Shown here: piece after piece, positions 15,176 through 23,151 of the stretch | How the letters are laid out: every line of letters starts with the position of its first letter | Numbering within the stretch: position 1 is the first letter of the stretch | Origin: a virus | Direction: 5' to 3' (one strand) | Virus record (IMG/VR): IMGVR_UViG_3300027749_000403 | Location: 1-28,418 of that record | DNA length: 28,418 nucleotides | The notes under the pieces: model-generated | What the model was told of the DNA's origin: nothing | Database searches by the model: none | What the model saw: the letters and a program-made list of their open reading frames with translations, nothing else | Translations under genes and position numbers: made by a program

Positions 15176-18100
15176 ATGGGCGTTTCATTAGTAGCATTTG
15201 CATTTTCAGCCGCGGCAACAGAAACTTGGGTAATGGTTGCTGGCTTTGCGCTGAATATGGTTGCCTCTATGATTATATCCAAAATATTTGCGCCCGATAC
15301 TCCAAGTTCTAGCGGTTCGGCACAGCCAAATCCCGGCAATCGCCAACAATTAGCCCCTGCTGGTGATAACAAATTACCAATTGTTTATGGTTCTGCTTAT
15401 GTTGGTGGCGTGGTTGTTGATTTAACCATTTCAAATAATAATCAAGATTTATATTGGGTGTTTGCATTAAGTGAAGTAACTAATAGCGAAAATGGAAATA
15501 CGCCTGATGTATTTACTTTTGGTGATGTTTATTGGGGTGGTAAAAAAGTTATATTTGGAACTGACCAAGCTGTTACTGGTTTAATGGATGAAAGCACAGG
15601 ATTAGTTCAAGATATAACTGGCTACATGGATATATGGTTATATAGGAACGGCTCATATACGCCAACAAATAGCACGACAAACGCCATTAATGTTATGCAA
15701 ACTGCTGGATTAGTATATACATGGGATAGTTCTAAATTAATGAGTAATTGCGCCTTTGCAATTATTCATATTAAATACAGTCAATCAAGAAACTTAGTTG
15801 GATTAGGTCAAACAAGATTTCAAGTAATTAATCCTCGCAATTCTGCTGGCGATTGTATTAAGGATTATTTAACTAGCGATAGATATGGCGCGGCTATTGA
15901 TATTGCTAATGTTGATACTGCAAGCATGACTGCATTAAATACCTATTCTAATGCTTCATTTACTTATACTAATTATAGTGGTGGCACATCTACTCAATCT
16001 AGGTTTAAATTTAACGGTTCATTAGATACAAATACAAAGATAATGGTAAACATTCAAAACATGGCTGATTGTTGCGACTGTTTAGTTCGTTATTCTGAAA
16101 TAAATTCATTGTGGGGCGTTATAGTTCAAACGCCAACTAATACAGTTTCAATGGATATAAATGATAGCAATATGGTTTCAGCTTTAACTGTTACACCAAT
16201 TGATTTATCAAACTCATTTAATATTATTGAAGTTAAATTTCCTGATGGTTCAGCTAAAGACAGTTTTAATTCTGCCACTTTTGATTTGGCAGTTATTAAT
16301 CCATCTTTATTATTCCCAAATGAACCAGTAAACAAACAATCAGTTAATCTTTATTTATGTAATAACAATGTTCAAGCGCAATATACAGCCAATAGATTTT
16401 TAGAAGCCGCGCGTGAAGATTTACAAATGACGGTTGATATTGATTACACAGGACTTCAGTTAGATGCTGGCGATATTGTTACAGTTACTAATGCAAATTA
16501 TGGTTGGGTTGCAAAACAATTCAGAATAGGTAAAGTTACACAAAAATTTAGTGATAGCGGTCAAGTTGTTGCTGGATTAAGTTTAATGGAATTTAATGGT
16601 GCTGTTTATGATGATGCAAGCATTGTTCAATTTACTCCTGCACCTAATACTGGTATTGGAAGTCCTGTAACCTTTGGTGTAGTTCCAGCACCTACTATTG
16701 ATAGTTTTTATCCATCTGCAACTAATCCATCATTTAGTGTTCATGTAACAACATCAAGCGCAGGAATAACACAATATGCAGAAGTTTATTATTCTGCTTA
16801 TCAATACCCTACGACAGCGCAATTAATATTTGCTGGCACTACTGAAATTCAAGCAAATGGAAGTCCTTATAGCACAAATGTTTTAATGCCAGCCGTTACG
16901 CTATTTAATATTCCTGCTGGTAATTGGTACTTCTTCAGCAGAATGGTTAATAGCCTTGCAGACAGTTCTTATTCATTAGCATCAACTATTGTAAATTGGC
17001 GACCAACTATATTTCAATATGGCTATCAATATATGAGTATTGCCTATGCCGATACAATTACAGGAACAGGATTTAATTTATCCCCTACAAATAAATCATA
17101 TTTTGGTTTATGCAATCAAGCGTCACAAACAGTTTCAACAACTGCTTCAGACTATAAATGGTATTTAGCCGACCCATTATTTGGAACTAACAAATATTTG
17201 GTTTTTGTTAATTATGGGAATAGAAGATTTGGCTTTGATACTGACTTTGCGGCTTATGCGGCTGGAACGGCAACATTCGTTCCAACAACTATTGCACAAT
17301 TTGACCCTAGAATTTGGTCTGCATTACCTAATGGAACAAACATAATTGATTTAGACCATTCAACAGGGCAAGTTACTCAAACTGGTACTTCATCTTCTTT
17401 TGTTGCTAATGGTTTAATTCAAACAACTAACACTTCAGATGGTCAATTAATTGCACAACTTTATCCAATGTTTAACTTTGCTGGTGGTACTTCTTCGGGT
17501 TCAGCGGCAACTATTACTATTGATAACTTTGGGCGTGTAATTGGATTTACAACACCTGATGATTTTTATTTTAGCGCACAATATTTTACCGCAACAAGTG
17601 GACAAACTTTATTCACTCCTACGGCTAGGGTATCAGGTTATATTGCTGGTCAAGATTTGATATTTAAAAATGGATTGCTATTAGATACAAGCGAATATTC
17701 AGAAACAATAACTACATTTACATTAAGTGTAGGCGCAACAACTGGTGATATTATTACTTGCCTATCAATGAGAGCAGTTTCAACTTCTGCTTATTATGAA
17801 CCATTATCATTAGTTGTTTCATCTACTGCAACCAATACAGCAATTTGGACTTCATCTCAAATGCCTTATCAGTTAATTAATGTAGGTGATGTTATTACTT
17901 TTGCTAATACAGGAACTCCAACTGGATATACAGTAACAGGCGTAAATTATACAACGCGCACCGTTACATTCTCAACCACAGTTACCGCAGTAAGCGCAGG
18001 GGCTTTATTTTATAGATTAAGGGCTAGTGGTGCTTCCTACCCAGTATTTAGCCGTTGGTCGTTTGATTTAGTTAGTTCAGGCTCATATACTCCGACAACA

Positions 18101-18481
18101 TGGGCAGTAAATAGCGGATATGAATTATTATTTATGAATGGTACTCAAGTTAATGAAGTTGATTATGATGTTGTTGGTGGGGCAATAACAAACTTCCCTG
18201 CTACCAACACAGGTAAAATGAATATGATACAATTTAGCGGAAGCAATTTAGGAACTCCTACTGGAACTCCATCTAATGTTGTTACATATACAGTTAATGG
18301 TCAAACGGTTTACACTTACACTTATACACCATTAGCCTTTGATTTATATGCAAATGGTGTAATATTGCAACAAGCGGTGGATTATACAACTTCAACAGGA
18401 AGTTTTACTTTGACAGCAACACCAAACAATAGCACGACAGTTTTAGTTCAACAATCATTCGCACGAGTAAGCGCGGCATAA
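15176..18481 (+). CDS. Tail tip / host specificity protein (lambda J-like)
   Basis: Large 1101-residue central tip protein. It starts with a hydrophobic segment (about 1-40) and a Pro/Ser linker, then KLPIVYGSAYVGGVVVDLT (about 66-84), the usual opening of J-like proteins that have an I-like N-terminal part. A phage-tail-3-like region follows, with AREDLQMTVDIDYTGLQLDAGDIVTVTN (about 411-438) and KQFRIGKVTQKF. From about 800 there are three fibre-type beta modules, e.g. SGQTLFTPTARVSGYIAGQD followed by LIFKNGLLL and SEY, ending LYANGVILQQAVDYTTS. It probably contacts the host surface and triggers ejection. AAAGGA precedes the start. Confidence 0.88.
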   Translation: MGVSLVAFAFSAAATETWVMVAGFALNMVASMIISKIFAPDTPSSSGSAQPNPGNRQQLAPAGDNKLPIVYGSAYVGGVVVDLTISNNNQDLYWVFALSEVTNSENGNTPDVFTFGDVYWGGKKVIFGTDQAVTGLMDESTGLVQDITGYMDIWLYRNGSYTPTNSTTNAINVMQTAGLVYTWDSSKLMSNCAFAIIHIKYSQSRNLVGLGQTRFQVINPRNSAGDCIKDYLTSDRYGAAIDIANVDTASMTALNTYSNASFTYTNYSGGTSTQSRFKFNGSLDTNTKIMVNIQNMADCCDCLVRYSEINSLWGVIVQTPTNTVSMDINDSNMVSALTVTPIDLSNSFNIIEVKFPDGSAKDSFNSATFDLAVINPSLLFPNEPVNKQSVNLYLCNNNVQAQYTANRFLEAAREDLQMTVDIDYTGLQLDAGDIVTVTNANYGWVAKQFRIGKVTQKFSDSGQVVAGLSLMEFNGAVYDDASIVQFTPAPNTGIGSPVTFGVVPAPTIDSFYPSATNPSFSVHVTTSSAGITQYAEVYYSAYQYPTTAQLIFAGTTEIQANGSPYSTNVLMPAVTLFNIPAGNWYFFSRMVNSLADSSYSLASTIVNWRPTIFQYGYQYMSIAYADTITGTGFNLSPTNKSYFGLCNQASQTVSTTASDYKWYLADPLFGTNKYLVFVNYGNRRFGFDTDFAAYAAGTATFVPTTIAQFDPRIWSALPNGTNIIDLDHSTGQVTQTGTSSSFVANGLIQTTNTSDGQLIAQLYPMFNFAGGTSSGSAATITIDNFGRVIGFTTPDDFYFSAQYFTATSGQTLFTPTARVSGYIAGQDLIFKNGLLLDTSEYSETITTFTLSVGATTGDIITCLSMRAVSTSAYYEPLSLVVSSTATNTAIWTSSQMPYQLINVGDVITFANTGTPTGYTVTGVNYTTRTVTFSTTVTAVSAGALFYRLRASGASYPVFSRWSFDLVSSGSYTPTTWAVNSGYELLFMNGTQVNEVDYDVVGGAITNFPATNTGKMNMIQFSGSNLGTPTGTPSNVVTYTVNGQTVYTYTYTPLAFDLYANGVILQQAVDYTTSTGSFTLTATPNNSTTVLVQQSFARVSAA

Positions 18482-18490
18482 GGATAAAAA

Positions 18491-19375
18491 ATGACACAGG
18501 CATTTAATTTAAGTCAATTTGCAAATAAAGTTAATACAAGTGGTCAAGCAGATTTAACAACAGCAGTATCAGGAACTTTACCAATTGCTAATGGCGGTAC
18601 AAACTCAACTGCAACACCTACGGCTGGTGGTGTTGTCTATGGTACTGGTACGGCTCATGCGATAACTGGTGCTGGTACTACTGGTCAAGTATTGACTTCC
18701 GCTGGTGCTGGTGTACCAACTTGGGCAACTGCTGGTGGAGGTGGTGGTCTAGGTGGTATGCAAGTATTTACAGCATCAGGTACTTTCACAATTCCTGCTG
18801 GTAAAACTGTTATTAAGATAACGGTTGTTGGTGGTGGTGGTGCTGGAGGTAGTAGCACCTCAAATAGCTGTGGGTATGCGGCTACTGGTGGTGGAGGGGG
18901 CGCTGGAGGTTATGCTATTAGTTTTCTTACTGTAACTGCTGGAAATACTATTACAGTCACTAGAGGAGGTGCTGGTGCAACATCTTCAGTTTCATCGGGA
19001 ACACAAACTATATCAACTATATCTGCAACTGGTGGAGGTGCTGGAAGTAATTATGTAAATGCCTCTTATGGAGTTGGAGATGTGGCTAGGGGTGGTGCTG
19101 GTGGGGTTGGTAGTGGAGGTACTTTAAATGGTACAGGCGGTGGCGGTGGTGGTGGGGTAACCGTAAATAGTGCAGGTTTTTTTGCAGGGGGAAATGGCGG
19201 GAACTCTATTTTAGGGGGTGCTGGGTTTTCAGGTGGTGCAGTAACAGGAGTAGCTACTAACAGTAGTGTAGGTGGTAATTATGGTGGTGGTGGTGCAGGC
19301 GCAGGGGCGTCCACAAATGGTACTCTATATAATTTAGGTGCTGGTGCTGGTGGCGTAGTTATCTTTGAATGGTAG
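18491..19375 (+). CDS. Glycine-rich tail fibre / adhesin-like protein
   Basis: A 294-residue protein. Residues 1-85 are a fibre-type stalk with TLPIANGGTNSTATPTAGG and a TTGQVLTSAGAGVPTWAT linker. Then comes MQVFTASGTFTIPAGKTVIKITVVGGGGAGG (about 95-125), a module common in phage fibres, and many polyglycine runs (for example GGGGGAGG and GGGGGGG) separated by short hydrophobic strands, ending GAGGVVIFEW. The pattern resembles polyglycine-helix adhesins such as T-even gp38 receptor binding proteins, so receptor contact is a reasonable inference. AAGGATAAAAA precedes the start. Confidence 0.78.
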   Translation: MTQAFNLSQFANKVNTSGQADLTTAVSGTLPIANGGTNSTATPTAGGVVYGTGTAHAITGAGTTGQVLTSAGAGVPTWATAGGGGGLGGMQVFTASGTFTIPAGKTVIKITVVGGGGAGGSSTSNSCGYAATGGGGGAGGYAISFLTVTAGNTITVTRGGAGATSSVSSGTQTISTISATGGGAGSNYVNASYGVGDVARGGAGGVGSGGTLNGTGGGGGGGVTVNSAGFFAGGNGGNSILGGAGFSGGAVTGVATNSSVGGNYGGGGAGAGASTNGTLYNLGAGAGGVVIFEW

Positions 19376-19384
19376 GAGTATAAA

Positions 19385-19636
19385 ATGAAAAAAGCGTTAA
19401 TTAGCAGTACAGAACTTATTACTAATTTTGATAACACCACAGGCTATCGGGTTGCTCAAGTAGAACTTCCAGCGGATATATTTCCAGTTGCAGATACAAT
19501 GTCTTGGGTTGATTGTGATGATTTAACAGTTCAAGATGAATGGTATTTTGACACTACAACTAATGCAGTTTTAGTTAAACCACAGCCACCTTTAATAGGT
19601 TCTCAACCAATCTCAACAGGCTCACAGGCATTCTAA
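19385..19636 (+). CDS. Small protein next to tail fibre (83 aa)
   Basis: An 83-residue protein: MKKALISSTELITNFDNTTG, then YRVAQVELPADIFPVADTMSWVDCDDLTVQDEWYFD (about 21-56) and a Pro-rich end (PQPPLIGSQPISTGSQAF). Aromatic and acidic residues dominate the middle. Small proteins with a GYRVAQVE and WVDC pattern are often found next to phage fibre genes; I do not know a proven role, and fibre chaperone or fibre-tip accessory are both possible. GGAG precedes the start by nine bases. The stop overlaps the cupin start by 1 nt (TAATG). Confidence 0.72.
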   Translation: MKKALISSTELITNFDNTTGYRVAQVELPADIFPVADTMSWVDCDDLTVQDEWYFDTTTNAVLVKPQPPLIGSQPISTGSQAF

Positions 19637-19917
19637 TGACAACTTCAATCCCAACAGCACATACCCTAGTTTACGATGGTTGCCAAACTAATGTCTTTCA
19701 CGCTTCAATAGGTGAGGGCTTACCACATCATCAACACACTTTTAGCCACGCTACAATCTGCATGGCTGGTTCTATTGTTGTCCGCAAGGAAGGCAAAGAA
19801 TTAGTTATGACCAAAGTAACACAGCCAGTTAATTTGACTGCTAACGAGTGGCATGAGATTGAAGCACTTGAAAATGATACAGTTTTTGTAAACATATTTT
19901 CAGAAGGTAAGTATTAG
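19636..19917 (+). CDS. Small cupin-fold protein in the tail fibre cluster
   Basis: A 93-residue single-domain protein with a cupin pattern. Motif 1 is GEGLPHHQHTFSHATICMAGS (about 27-47), with HxH-type histidines at 31, 32, 34 and 38. A central strand IVVRKEGKELVM follows. Motif 2 is LTANEWHEIEALENDTVFVN (about 67-86), with a fourth metal-ligand candidate at H73. The histidines suggest a bound metal. Whether it is an enzyme or a small structural or sugar-binding cap is unknown. It starts in the stop of the preceding gene, so the two are probably co-translated. Confidence 0.75.
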   Translation: MTTSIPTAHTLVYDGCQTNVFHASIGEGLPHHQHTFSHATICMAGSIVVRKEGKELVMTKVTQPVNLTANEWHEIEALENDTVFVNIFSEGKY

Positions 19918-19923
19918 GTTACA

Positions 19924-19992
19924 ATGTTTGAAACCTATAAGATAAGACAACAACGCGCTTCCGTGAGAACATGGGCGCGAATTACCTTGTAG
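19924..19992 (+). CDS. Very short basic reading frame (22 aa), possible leader peptide
   Basis: ATG 19924 to TAG 19992 encodes 22 residues (MFETYKIRQQ, then RASVRTWARITL). AGG lies five bases upstream, and the TAG overlaps the AGGGG ribosome binding site of the next gene. It fills most of the 84-bp gap between the cupin gene and the BppU-like gene. A hairpin (19954-19979) lies inside it. It could be a coupling leader or chance. Confidence 0.3.
   Translation: MFETYKIRQQRASVRTWARITL
19954..19979 (+). other. Hairpin in the gap before the BppU-like gene
   Basis: CGCGC (19954-19958) pairs with GCGCG (19975-19979), extendable by two T-G wobbles, around a 12-nt loop. No T-run follows, so it is not a standard terminator. 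The GC-rich stem stands out in an AT-rich region and may be an mRNA-stability or translational element. Confidence 0.4.
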
Positions 19993-20001
19993 GGGAAAAA
20001 C

Positions 20002-20490
20002 ATGGCAGTCTTTAGTAAAAATTCAATCACTCAAGTTAGTGGTTTTGACAATCCTTGCATTACAGGGGAACTTGTCTATCAACAAAAAACCTTTTGGAAT
20101 CTAACATTAACTTCAGAAGATGGTGTAACCCCAGTTAATCTTACTGGTGCTACCGTAGATGCTCAAATAATCCGTAGAACTTTAACCAATGTGCAAGATA
20201 CTCGTTATGGGCTATCTTTTGATATTGGTGACTATACCCCTACACCGACAGCAATTCCTCTAACCATAGCCAATCGTAATGATACTGCTGGGTCTTTTAC
20301 GCTTGTTATTGATGACACTTCTTGGATAGCGGTTGCAAGTGACCCTGAAATGGCAATTAGTTCTGTTAATGGCGCTGGATTTTCAGGTCGCATAAAAATT
20401 AGTTTTACCGCAACTGGTTCAACTCCTGCAGAAGACAACATTATCTTTTTACTTTTCATTGTGCGTTCAGACGCAATCATTAAAGTCTAG
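20002..20490 (+). CDS. BppU-like baseplate/fibre adaptor protein
   Basis: A 162-residue beta-rich protein. The segment FWNLTLTSEDGVTPVNLTGATVDAQIIR (about 31-58) matches the pattern seen at the start of upper-baseplate (BppU/DUF2479-like) Ig-type domains, where a strand reading F-x-L-T-L is followed by G-x-x-V-x-L-T-G-A and then a strand with a basic end. The C-terminal part (GRIKISFTATG, IIFLLFIVRSDAIIKV) continues the beta sandwich. It may attach fibres to the tail tip. AGGGGAAAAAC precedes the start. The homology is inferred from a short pattern, so other Ig-like structural proteins are possible. Confidence 0.6.
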   Translation: MAVFSKNSITQVSGFDNPCITGELVYQQKTFWNLTLTSEDGVTPVNLTGATVDAQIIRRTLTNVQDTRYGLSFDIGDYTPTPTAIPLTIANRNDTAGSFTLVIDDTSWIAVASDPEMAISSVNGAGFSGRIKISFTATGSTPAEDNIIFLLFIVRSDAIIKV

Positions 20491-20498
20491 GGGGAATC

Positions 20499-20792
20499 AT
20501 GGCAACTATTAGCGTACAAACAGTACCTAGTAACACAAATGTTACCGTTCAAGATGCTAACAATCTCAATGTCAATGTTACAACTGGAAATTCAATCAAC
20601 CTTGAAGTCACTCCAATACCAACCCAAGTTATTCAAATTAACAGAGGGATTGCTGGTCGTGATGGTGGTGATTTTATCGGGGGCTATCCAGTAATAATGA
20701 GTAGCGTTCAGACTAGAGATGTGGTGATGTTTGGTACTAATCAATGGAACAATGTTTCGCAGACTGAAATTTCAGATGGCGGCAATTTTTAA
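20499..20792 (+). CDS. Small tail-fibre linker protein (97 aa)
   Basis: A 97-residue protein in the fibre cluster. The N-terminal part is Thr/Asn/Val rich with alternating strands (VTVQDANNLNVNVTTGNSINLEV), followed by a short GIAGRDGGDF collagen-like piece (about 50-59) and a final SDGGNF. Similar short modules usually act as adaptors or trimerising linkers in fibres. It lies 8 bp after the BppU-like gene with AGGGGGAA as ribosome binding site, and 16 bp before a full fibre gene. No enzymatic motif is present. Confidence 0.65.
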   Translation: MATISVQTVPSNTNVTVQDANNLNVNVTTGNSINLEVTPIPTQVIQINRGIAGRDGGDFIGGYPVIMSSVQTRDVVMFGTNQWNNVSQTEISDGGNF

Positions 20793-20808
20793 TTAAGGAT
20801 TTTTAATC

Positions 20809-22011
20809 ATGTCAAATACAATCAGAATTAAACGCAGGGCAAGTGGTGGTGGAGCAGGAGCGCCAGCAACTTTAGCCAATGCTGAATTAGCATTTAATGA
20901 ACAGACCAATATTATGTACTATGGTACTGGTACTGGTGGTGCTGGTGGTTCTGCTACTTCAATTATCGCGGTGGCTGGTAATGGTGCTTTTGCTGATATA
21001 ACAACGGCACAAACAATTGCTGGCGTTAAAACATTTAGTTCAACTATTGTTGGTGCAGTAAGTGGAAACGCTGGTACTGCTACCGCATTAGCCACAGGGC
21101 GCACGATTGCAATCACAGGTGACCTAGCATATACAAGCCCATCTTTTGACGGTTCTGCCAATGTAACTGCATTAGGTACTCTTGCAACTGTTAATAGTAA
21201 TATTGGCGCGTTCTTAAAAACAACGGTTAATGCAAAAGGGTTAGTAACTGCCGCGACAACTGCCAGCATCAATGATTTAACTGTTCCAACGGCTAGTTAT
21301 GCTTTTGGTGGTTTTGGTATCACAGGACTTTTAGACCCTACCAATGCTCAAGATGCCGCAACTAAAAATTATGTTGATAGTGTGGCTCAAGGTCTTAATG
21401 TTAAAGCGGCTGTTATATGCGCGACTACTGCAAACATTATATTGTCAGGAACTCAAACAATTGATGGTATTGCGGTTGTTGCTGGCAATCGTGTTTTAGT
21501 TAAAAACCAAACTTTATCTCAAAATAATGGTATCTATCTTGCTTCTGCAACTGCATGGACAAGAACAACTGATATGGACACATGGGCAGAAGTGCCAAGT
21601 GCGTTTACATTCGTTGAAACTGGAACAACCCTTGCTGATACAGGATGGGTATGTACTTCAGATTTAGGCGGTACAATCAATACAACTCCTATTGTATGGG
21701 CGCAATTTAGTGGTGCTGGTTCATATTTGGCTGGTACAGGTTTAACGCTTACAGGTTCAACTTTCAGCATTACCAATACTGCTATTACACCAACTTCTTA
21801 TGGTTCTGCATCAAGTGTTGCAACATTTACTGTTAATGCTCAAGGTCAATTAACGACTGCGGCAACCACAGCAATTGCAATTGCCAATACGCAAGTATCA
21901 GGATTAGGTACAATGAGTACACAATCCGCATCAAGTGTTGCTATTACAGGTGGTTCAATTACTAATTTAACTACTTTTGATGGTATTACAATTGATGGCG
22001 GTACATATTAA
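20809..22011 (+). CDS. Tail fibre protein A
   Basis: A 400-residue fibre. The N-terminal module NTIRIKRRASGGGAGAPATLANAELAFNEQTNIMYYG (about 3-38) is of the kind that attaches fibres to the tail and is also seen at the start of Mtd-like proteins; the fibre gene at 22049 has a related start. The middle has TAQTIAGVKTFSS, AATKNYVDSVAQGLNVKAAV (about 182-201) and the fibre motif VLVKNQTLSQNNGIYL. The end is a Ser/Thr/Gly repeat closing with VSGLGTMSTQSASSVAITGGSI. It probably forms a trimeric fibre for host binding. AAGGA precedes the start. Confidence 0.82.
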   Translation: MSNTIRIKRRASGGGAGAPATLANAELAFNEQTNIMYYGTGTGGAGGSATSIIAVAGNGAFADITTAQTIAGVKTFSSTIVGAVSGNAGTATALATGRTIAITGDLAYTSPSFDGSANVTALGTLATVNSNIGAFLKTTVNAKGLVTAATTASINDLTVPTASYAFGGFGITGLLDPTNAQDAATKNYVDSVAQGLNVKAAVICATTANIILSGTQTIDGIAVVAGNRVLVKNQTLSQNNGIYLASATAWTRTTDMDTWAEVPSAFTFVETGTTLADTGWVCTSDLGGTINTTPIVWAQFSGAGSYLAGTGLTLTGSTFSITNTAITPTSYGSASSVATFTVNAQGQLTTAATTAIAIANTQVSGLGTMSTQSASSVAITGGSITNLTTFDGITIDGGTY

Positions 22012-22018
22012 TTTTTAA

Positions 22019-22041
22019 CCCTGCTATATAGCAAACTAGGG
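22019..22041 (+). promoter_or_regulatory. Small palindrome/hairpin overlapping the ribosome binding site of fibre B
   Basis: GCTATATAGC (22023-22032) is a perfect palindrome. CCCT (22019-22022) can pair with AGGG (22038-22041), which is the ribosome binding site of the next gene. Such folding could partly hide the site and tune translation. The pairing is short, so this is tentative. Confidence 0.3.
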
Positions 22042-22048
22042 AAGCCAC

Positions 22049-22909
22049 ATGGCAAATACAATTAAAGTAAGGCGTTCAGCAACTCCAGCCGCAGTTCCTA
22101 CAACAACTGCGCTGGCGTTGGGCGAATTAGCAATCAATACAAATGATGGTAAATTATTTTTAAAGAAAAGTGTTTTAGGTGTTGAAACAATTGTTGATGT
22201 AACTGCAAGTGGAGGCGGTGTTTCTACATTTAGTGCAGGAACAACTGGGTTAACTCCAACGGTTGCTACGAGTGGGGCGGTTGTTCTTGCGGGAACTTTA
22301 GCGATTGCTAACGGTGGAACTAATGCCACAACTGCTGGTGGTGCTTTAACCTCATTAGGGGCTTATGCTTCATCTAATCCAAGTGGATATACCAACAACA
22401 CAGGAACGGTTACAAGTGTTGCCTCTTTAACTTTAGGCACAACAGGAACAGATTTAAGTTCTACGGTTGCCACAGGCACAACAACCCCAGTAATTACATT
22501 GCAAGTTCCAACGGCTTCTGCAACCAATAGAGGTGCATTAAGTTCTTCCGATTGGACAACATTTAATGGCAAAGGCGCTGGAACGGTAACTTCAGTAGGT
22601 GGTACTGGTACAGTCGTTGGTCTAACTTTAACTGGAACAGTCACAACAATTGGTTCACTTACTCTTGGCGGTACTTTTGCATTGCCAACAGGTCAAGTTC
22701 CAACAAGAATGATTTATGATGCCTTTACTGCAACTGCCTCACAAACTACATTTACAACTTCAACAACTTATACTTCAGGTAAGATTGAAGTATTTTGTAA
22801 TGGCGTTAAAATGAATGGCGGTGATGTAACAGTTACAAGTGGTACTTCAGTAGTATTTGCAACAGGTCTAGCAGTAAATTCTCAAGTCAATTTAGTTTAC
22901 CCAACATAA
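22049..22909 (+). CDS. Tail fibre protein B
   Basis: A 286-residue fibre. Its start NTIKVRRSATPAAVPTTTALALGELAINTNDGKLFLKK (about 3-40) is paralogous to that of fibre A. The stalk has TLAIANGGTNATTAGGAL (about 82-99), TNRGALSSSDWTTFNGKG (about 164-181) and Gly/Thr repeats. The C-terminal domain MIYDAFTATASQTTFTTSTTYTSG followed by KIEVFCNGVKMNGGDVTVTSG resembles modules at the end of the tip protein. AGGGAAGCCAC precedes the start. Two fibres sharing an attachment end suggest either two receptors or a composite fibre. Confidence 0.8.
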   Translation: MANTIKVRRSATPAAVPTTTALALGELAINTNDGKLFLKKSVLGVETIVDVTASGGGVSTFSAGTTGLTPTVATSGAVVLAGTLAIANGGTNATTAGGALTSLGAYASSNPSGYTNNTGTVTSVASLTLGTTGTDLSSTVATGTTTPVITLQVPTASATNRGALSSSDWTTFNGKGAGTVTSVGGTGTVVGLTLTGTVTTIGSLTLGGTFALPTGQVPTRMIYDAFTATASQTTFTTSTTYTSGKIEVFCNGVKMNGGDVTVTSGTSVVFATGLAVNSQVNLVYPT

Positions 22910-22917
22910 GGCGTATC

Positions 22918-23151
22918 ATGGACAGTCAATTACTTATTAATATTATTCTTGGTTGTGCCATGACAGTTGTTGGTTGGTTTGCACGAGAATTATGGGCGGC
23001 AGTTAAAGAATTAAAAACAGATTTAGCAAAATTACGAGAAGAAGTAATTCGTGAATTTGTGCCTAGAGTAGATTACAGGGAAGATATGCGTGATGTTAAA
23101 GTGATGCTAGATAAAATCTTTGATAAACTTGCAGGGAAAATGGACAAATGA
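22918..23151 (+). CDS. Small membrane protein of the lysis cassette (77 aa)
   Basis: A 77-residue protein with one N-terminal membrane segment (LLINIILGCAMTVVGWFA, about 5-22) followed by a charged coiled coil (ELWAAVKELKTDLAKLREEVIREF, about 24-47) and a second helix ending KLAGKMDK. It lies directly before the endolysin, overlapping it by 4 nt (ATGA). The topology fits a holin-like or antiholin-like protein, or an inner-membrane spanin subunit. No lipoprotein partner gene for a spanin was found in this window. Exact function is undetermined. Confidence 0.7.
   Translation: MDSQLLINIILGCAMTVVGWFARELWAAVKELKTDLAKLREEVIREFVPRVDYREDMRDVKVMLDKIFDKLAGKMDK

Noticed and set aside
18491-19375. GGT/GGA tandem repeats as microsatellite or mobile DNA
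   Set aside because: They encode polyglycine runs within one continuous frame with ordered hydrophobic strands, so coding explains them.
20919-21272. 117-codon reverse frame opposite tail fibre A
   Set aside because: Low-complexity Ala/Val/Pro sequence that mirrors the Gly/Thr/Ala-rich fibre gene; typical antisense shadow of repetitive coding DNA.
20809-22011. Diversity-generating retroelement target, suggested by the Mtd-like fibre start
   Set aside because: No reverse transcriptase gene and no adenine-mutated template repeat was seen in the window.
22036-22644. Two reverse frames (97 and 93 codons) opposite tail fibre B
   Set aside because: Same reason: Val/Pro/Thr-rich antisense of a repetitive fibre gene, with no ribosome binding site or independent support.
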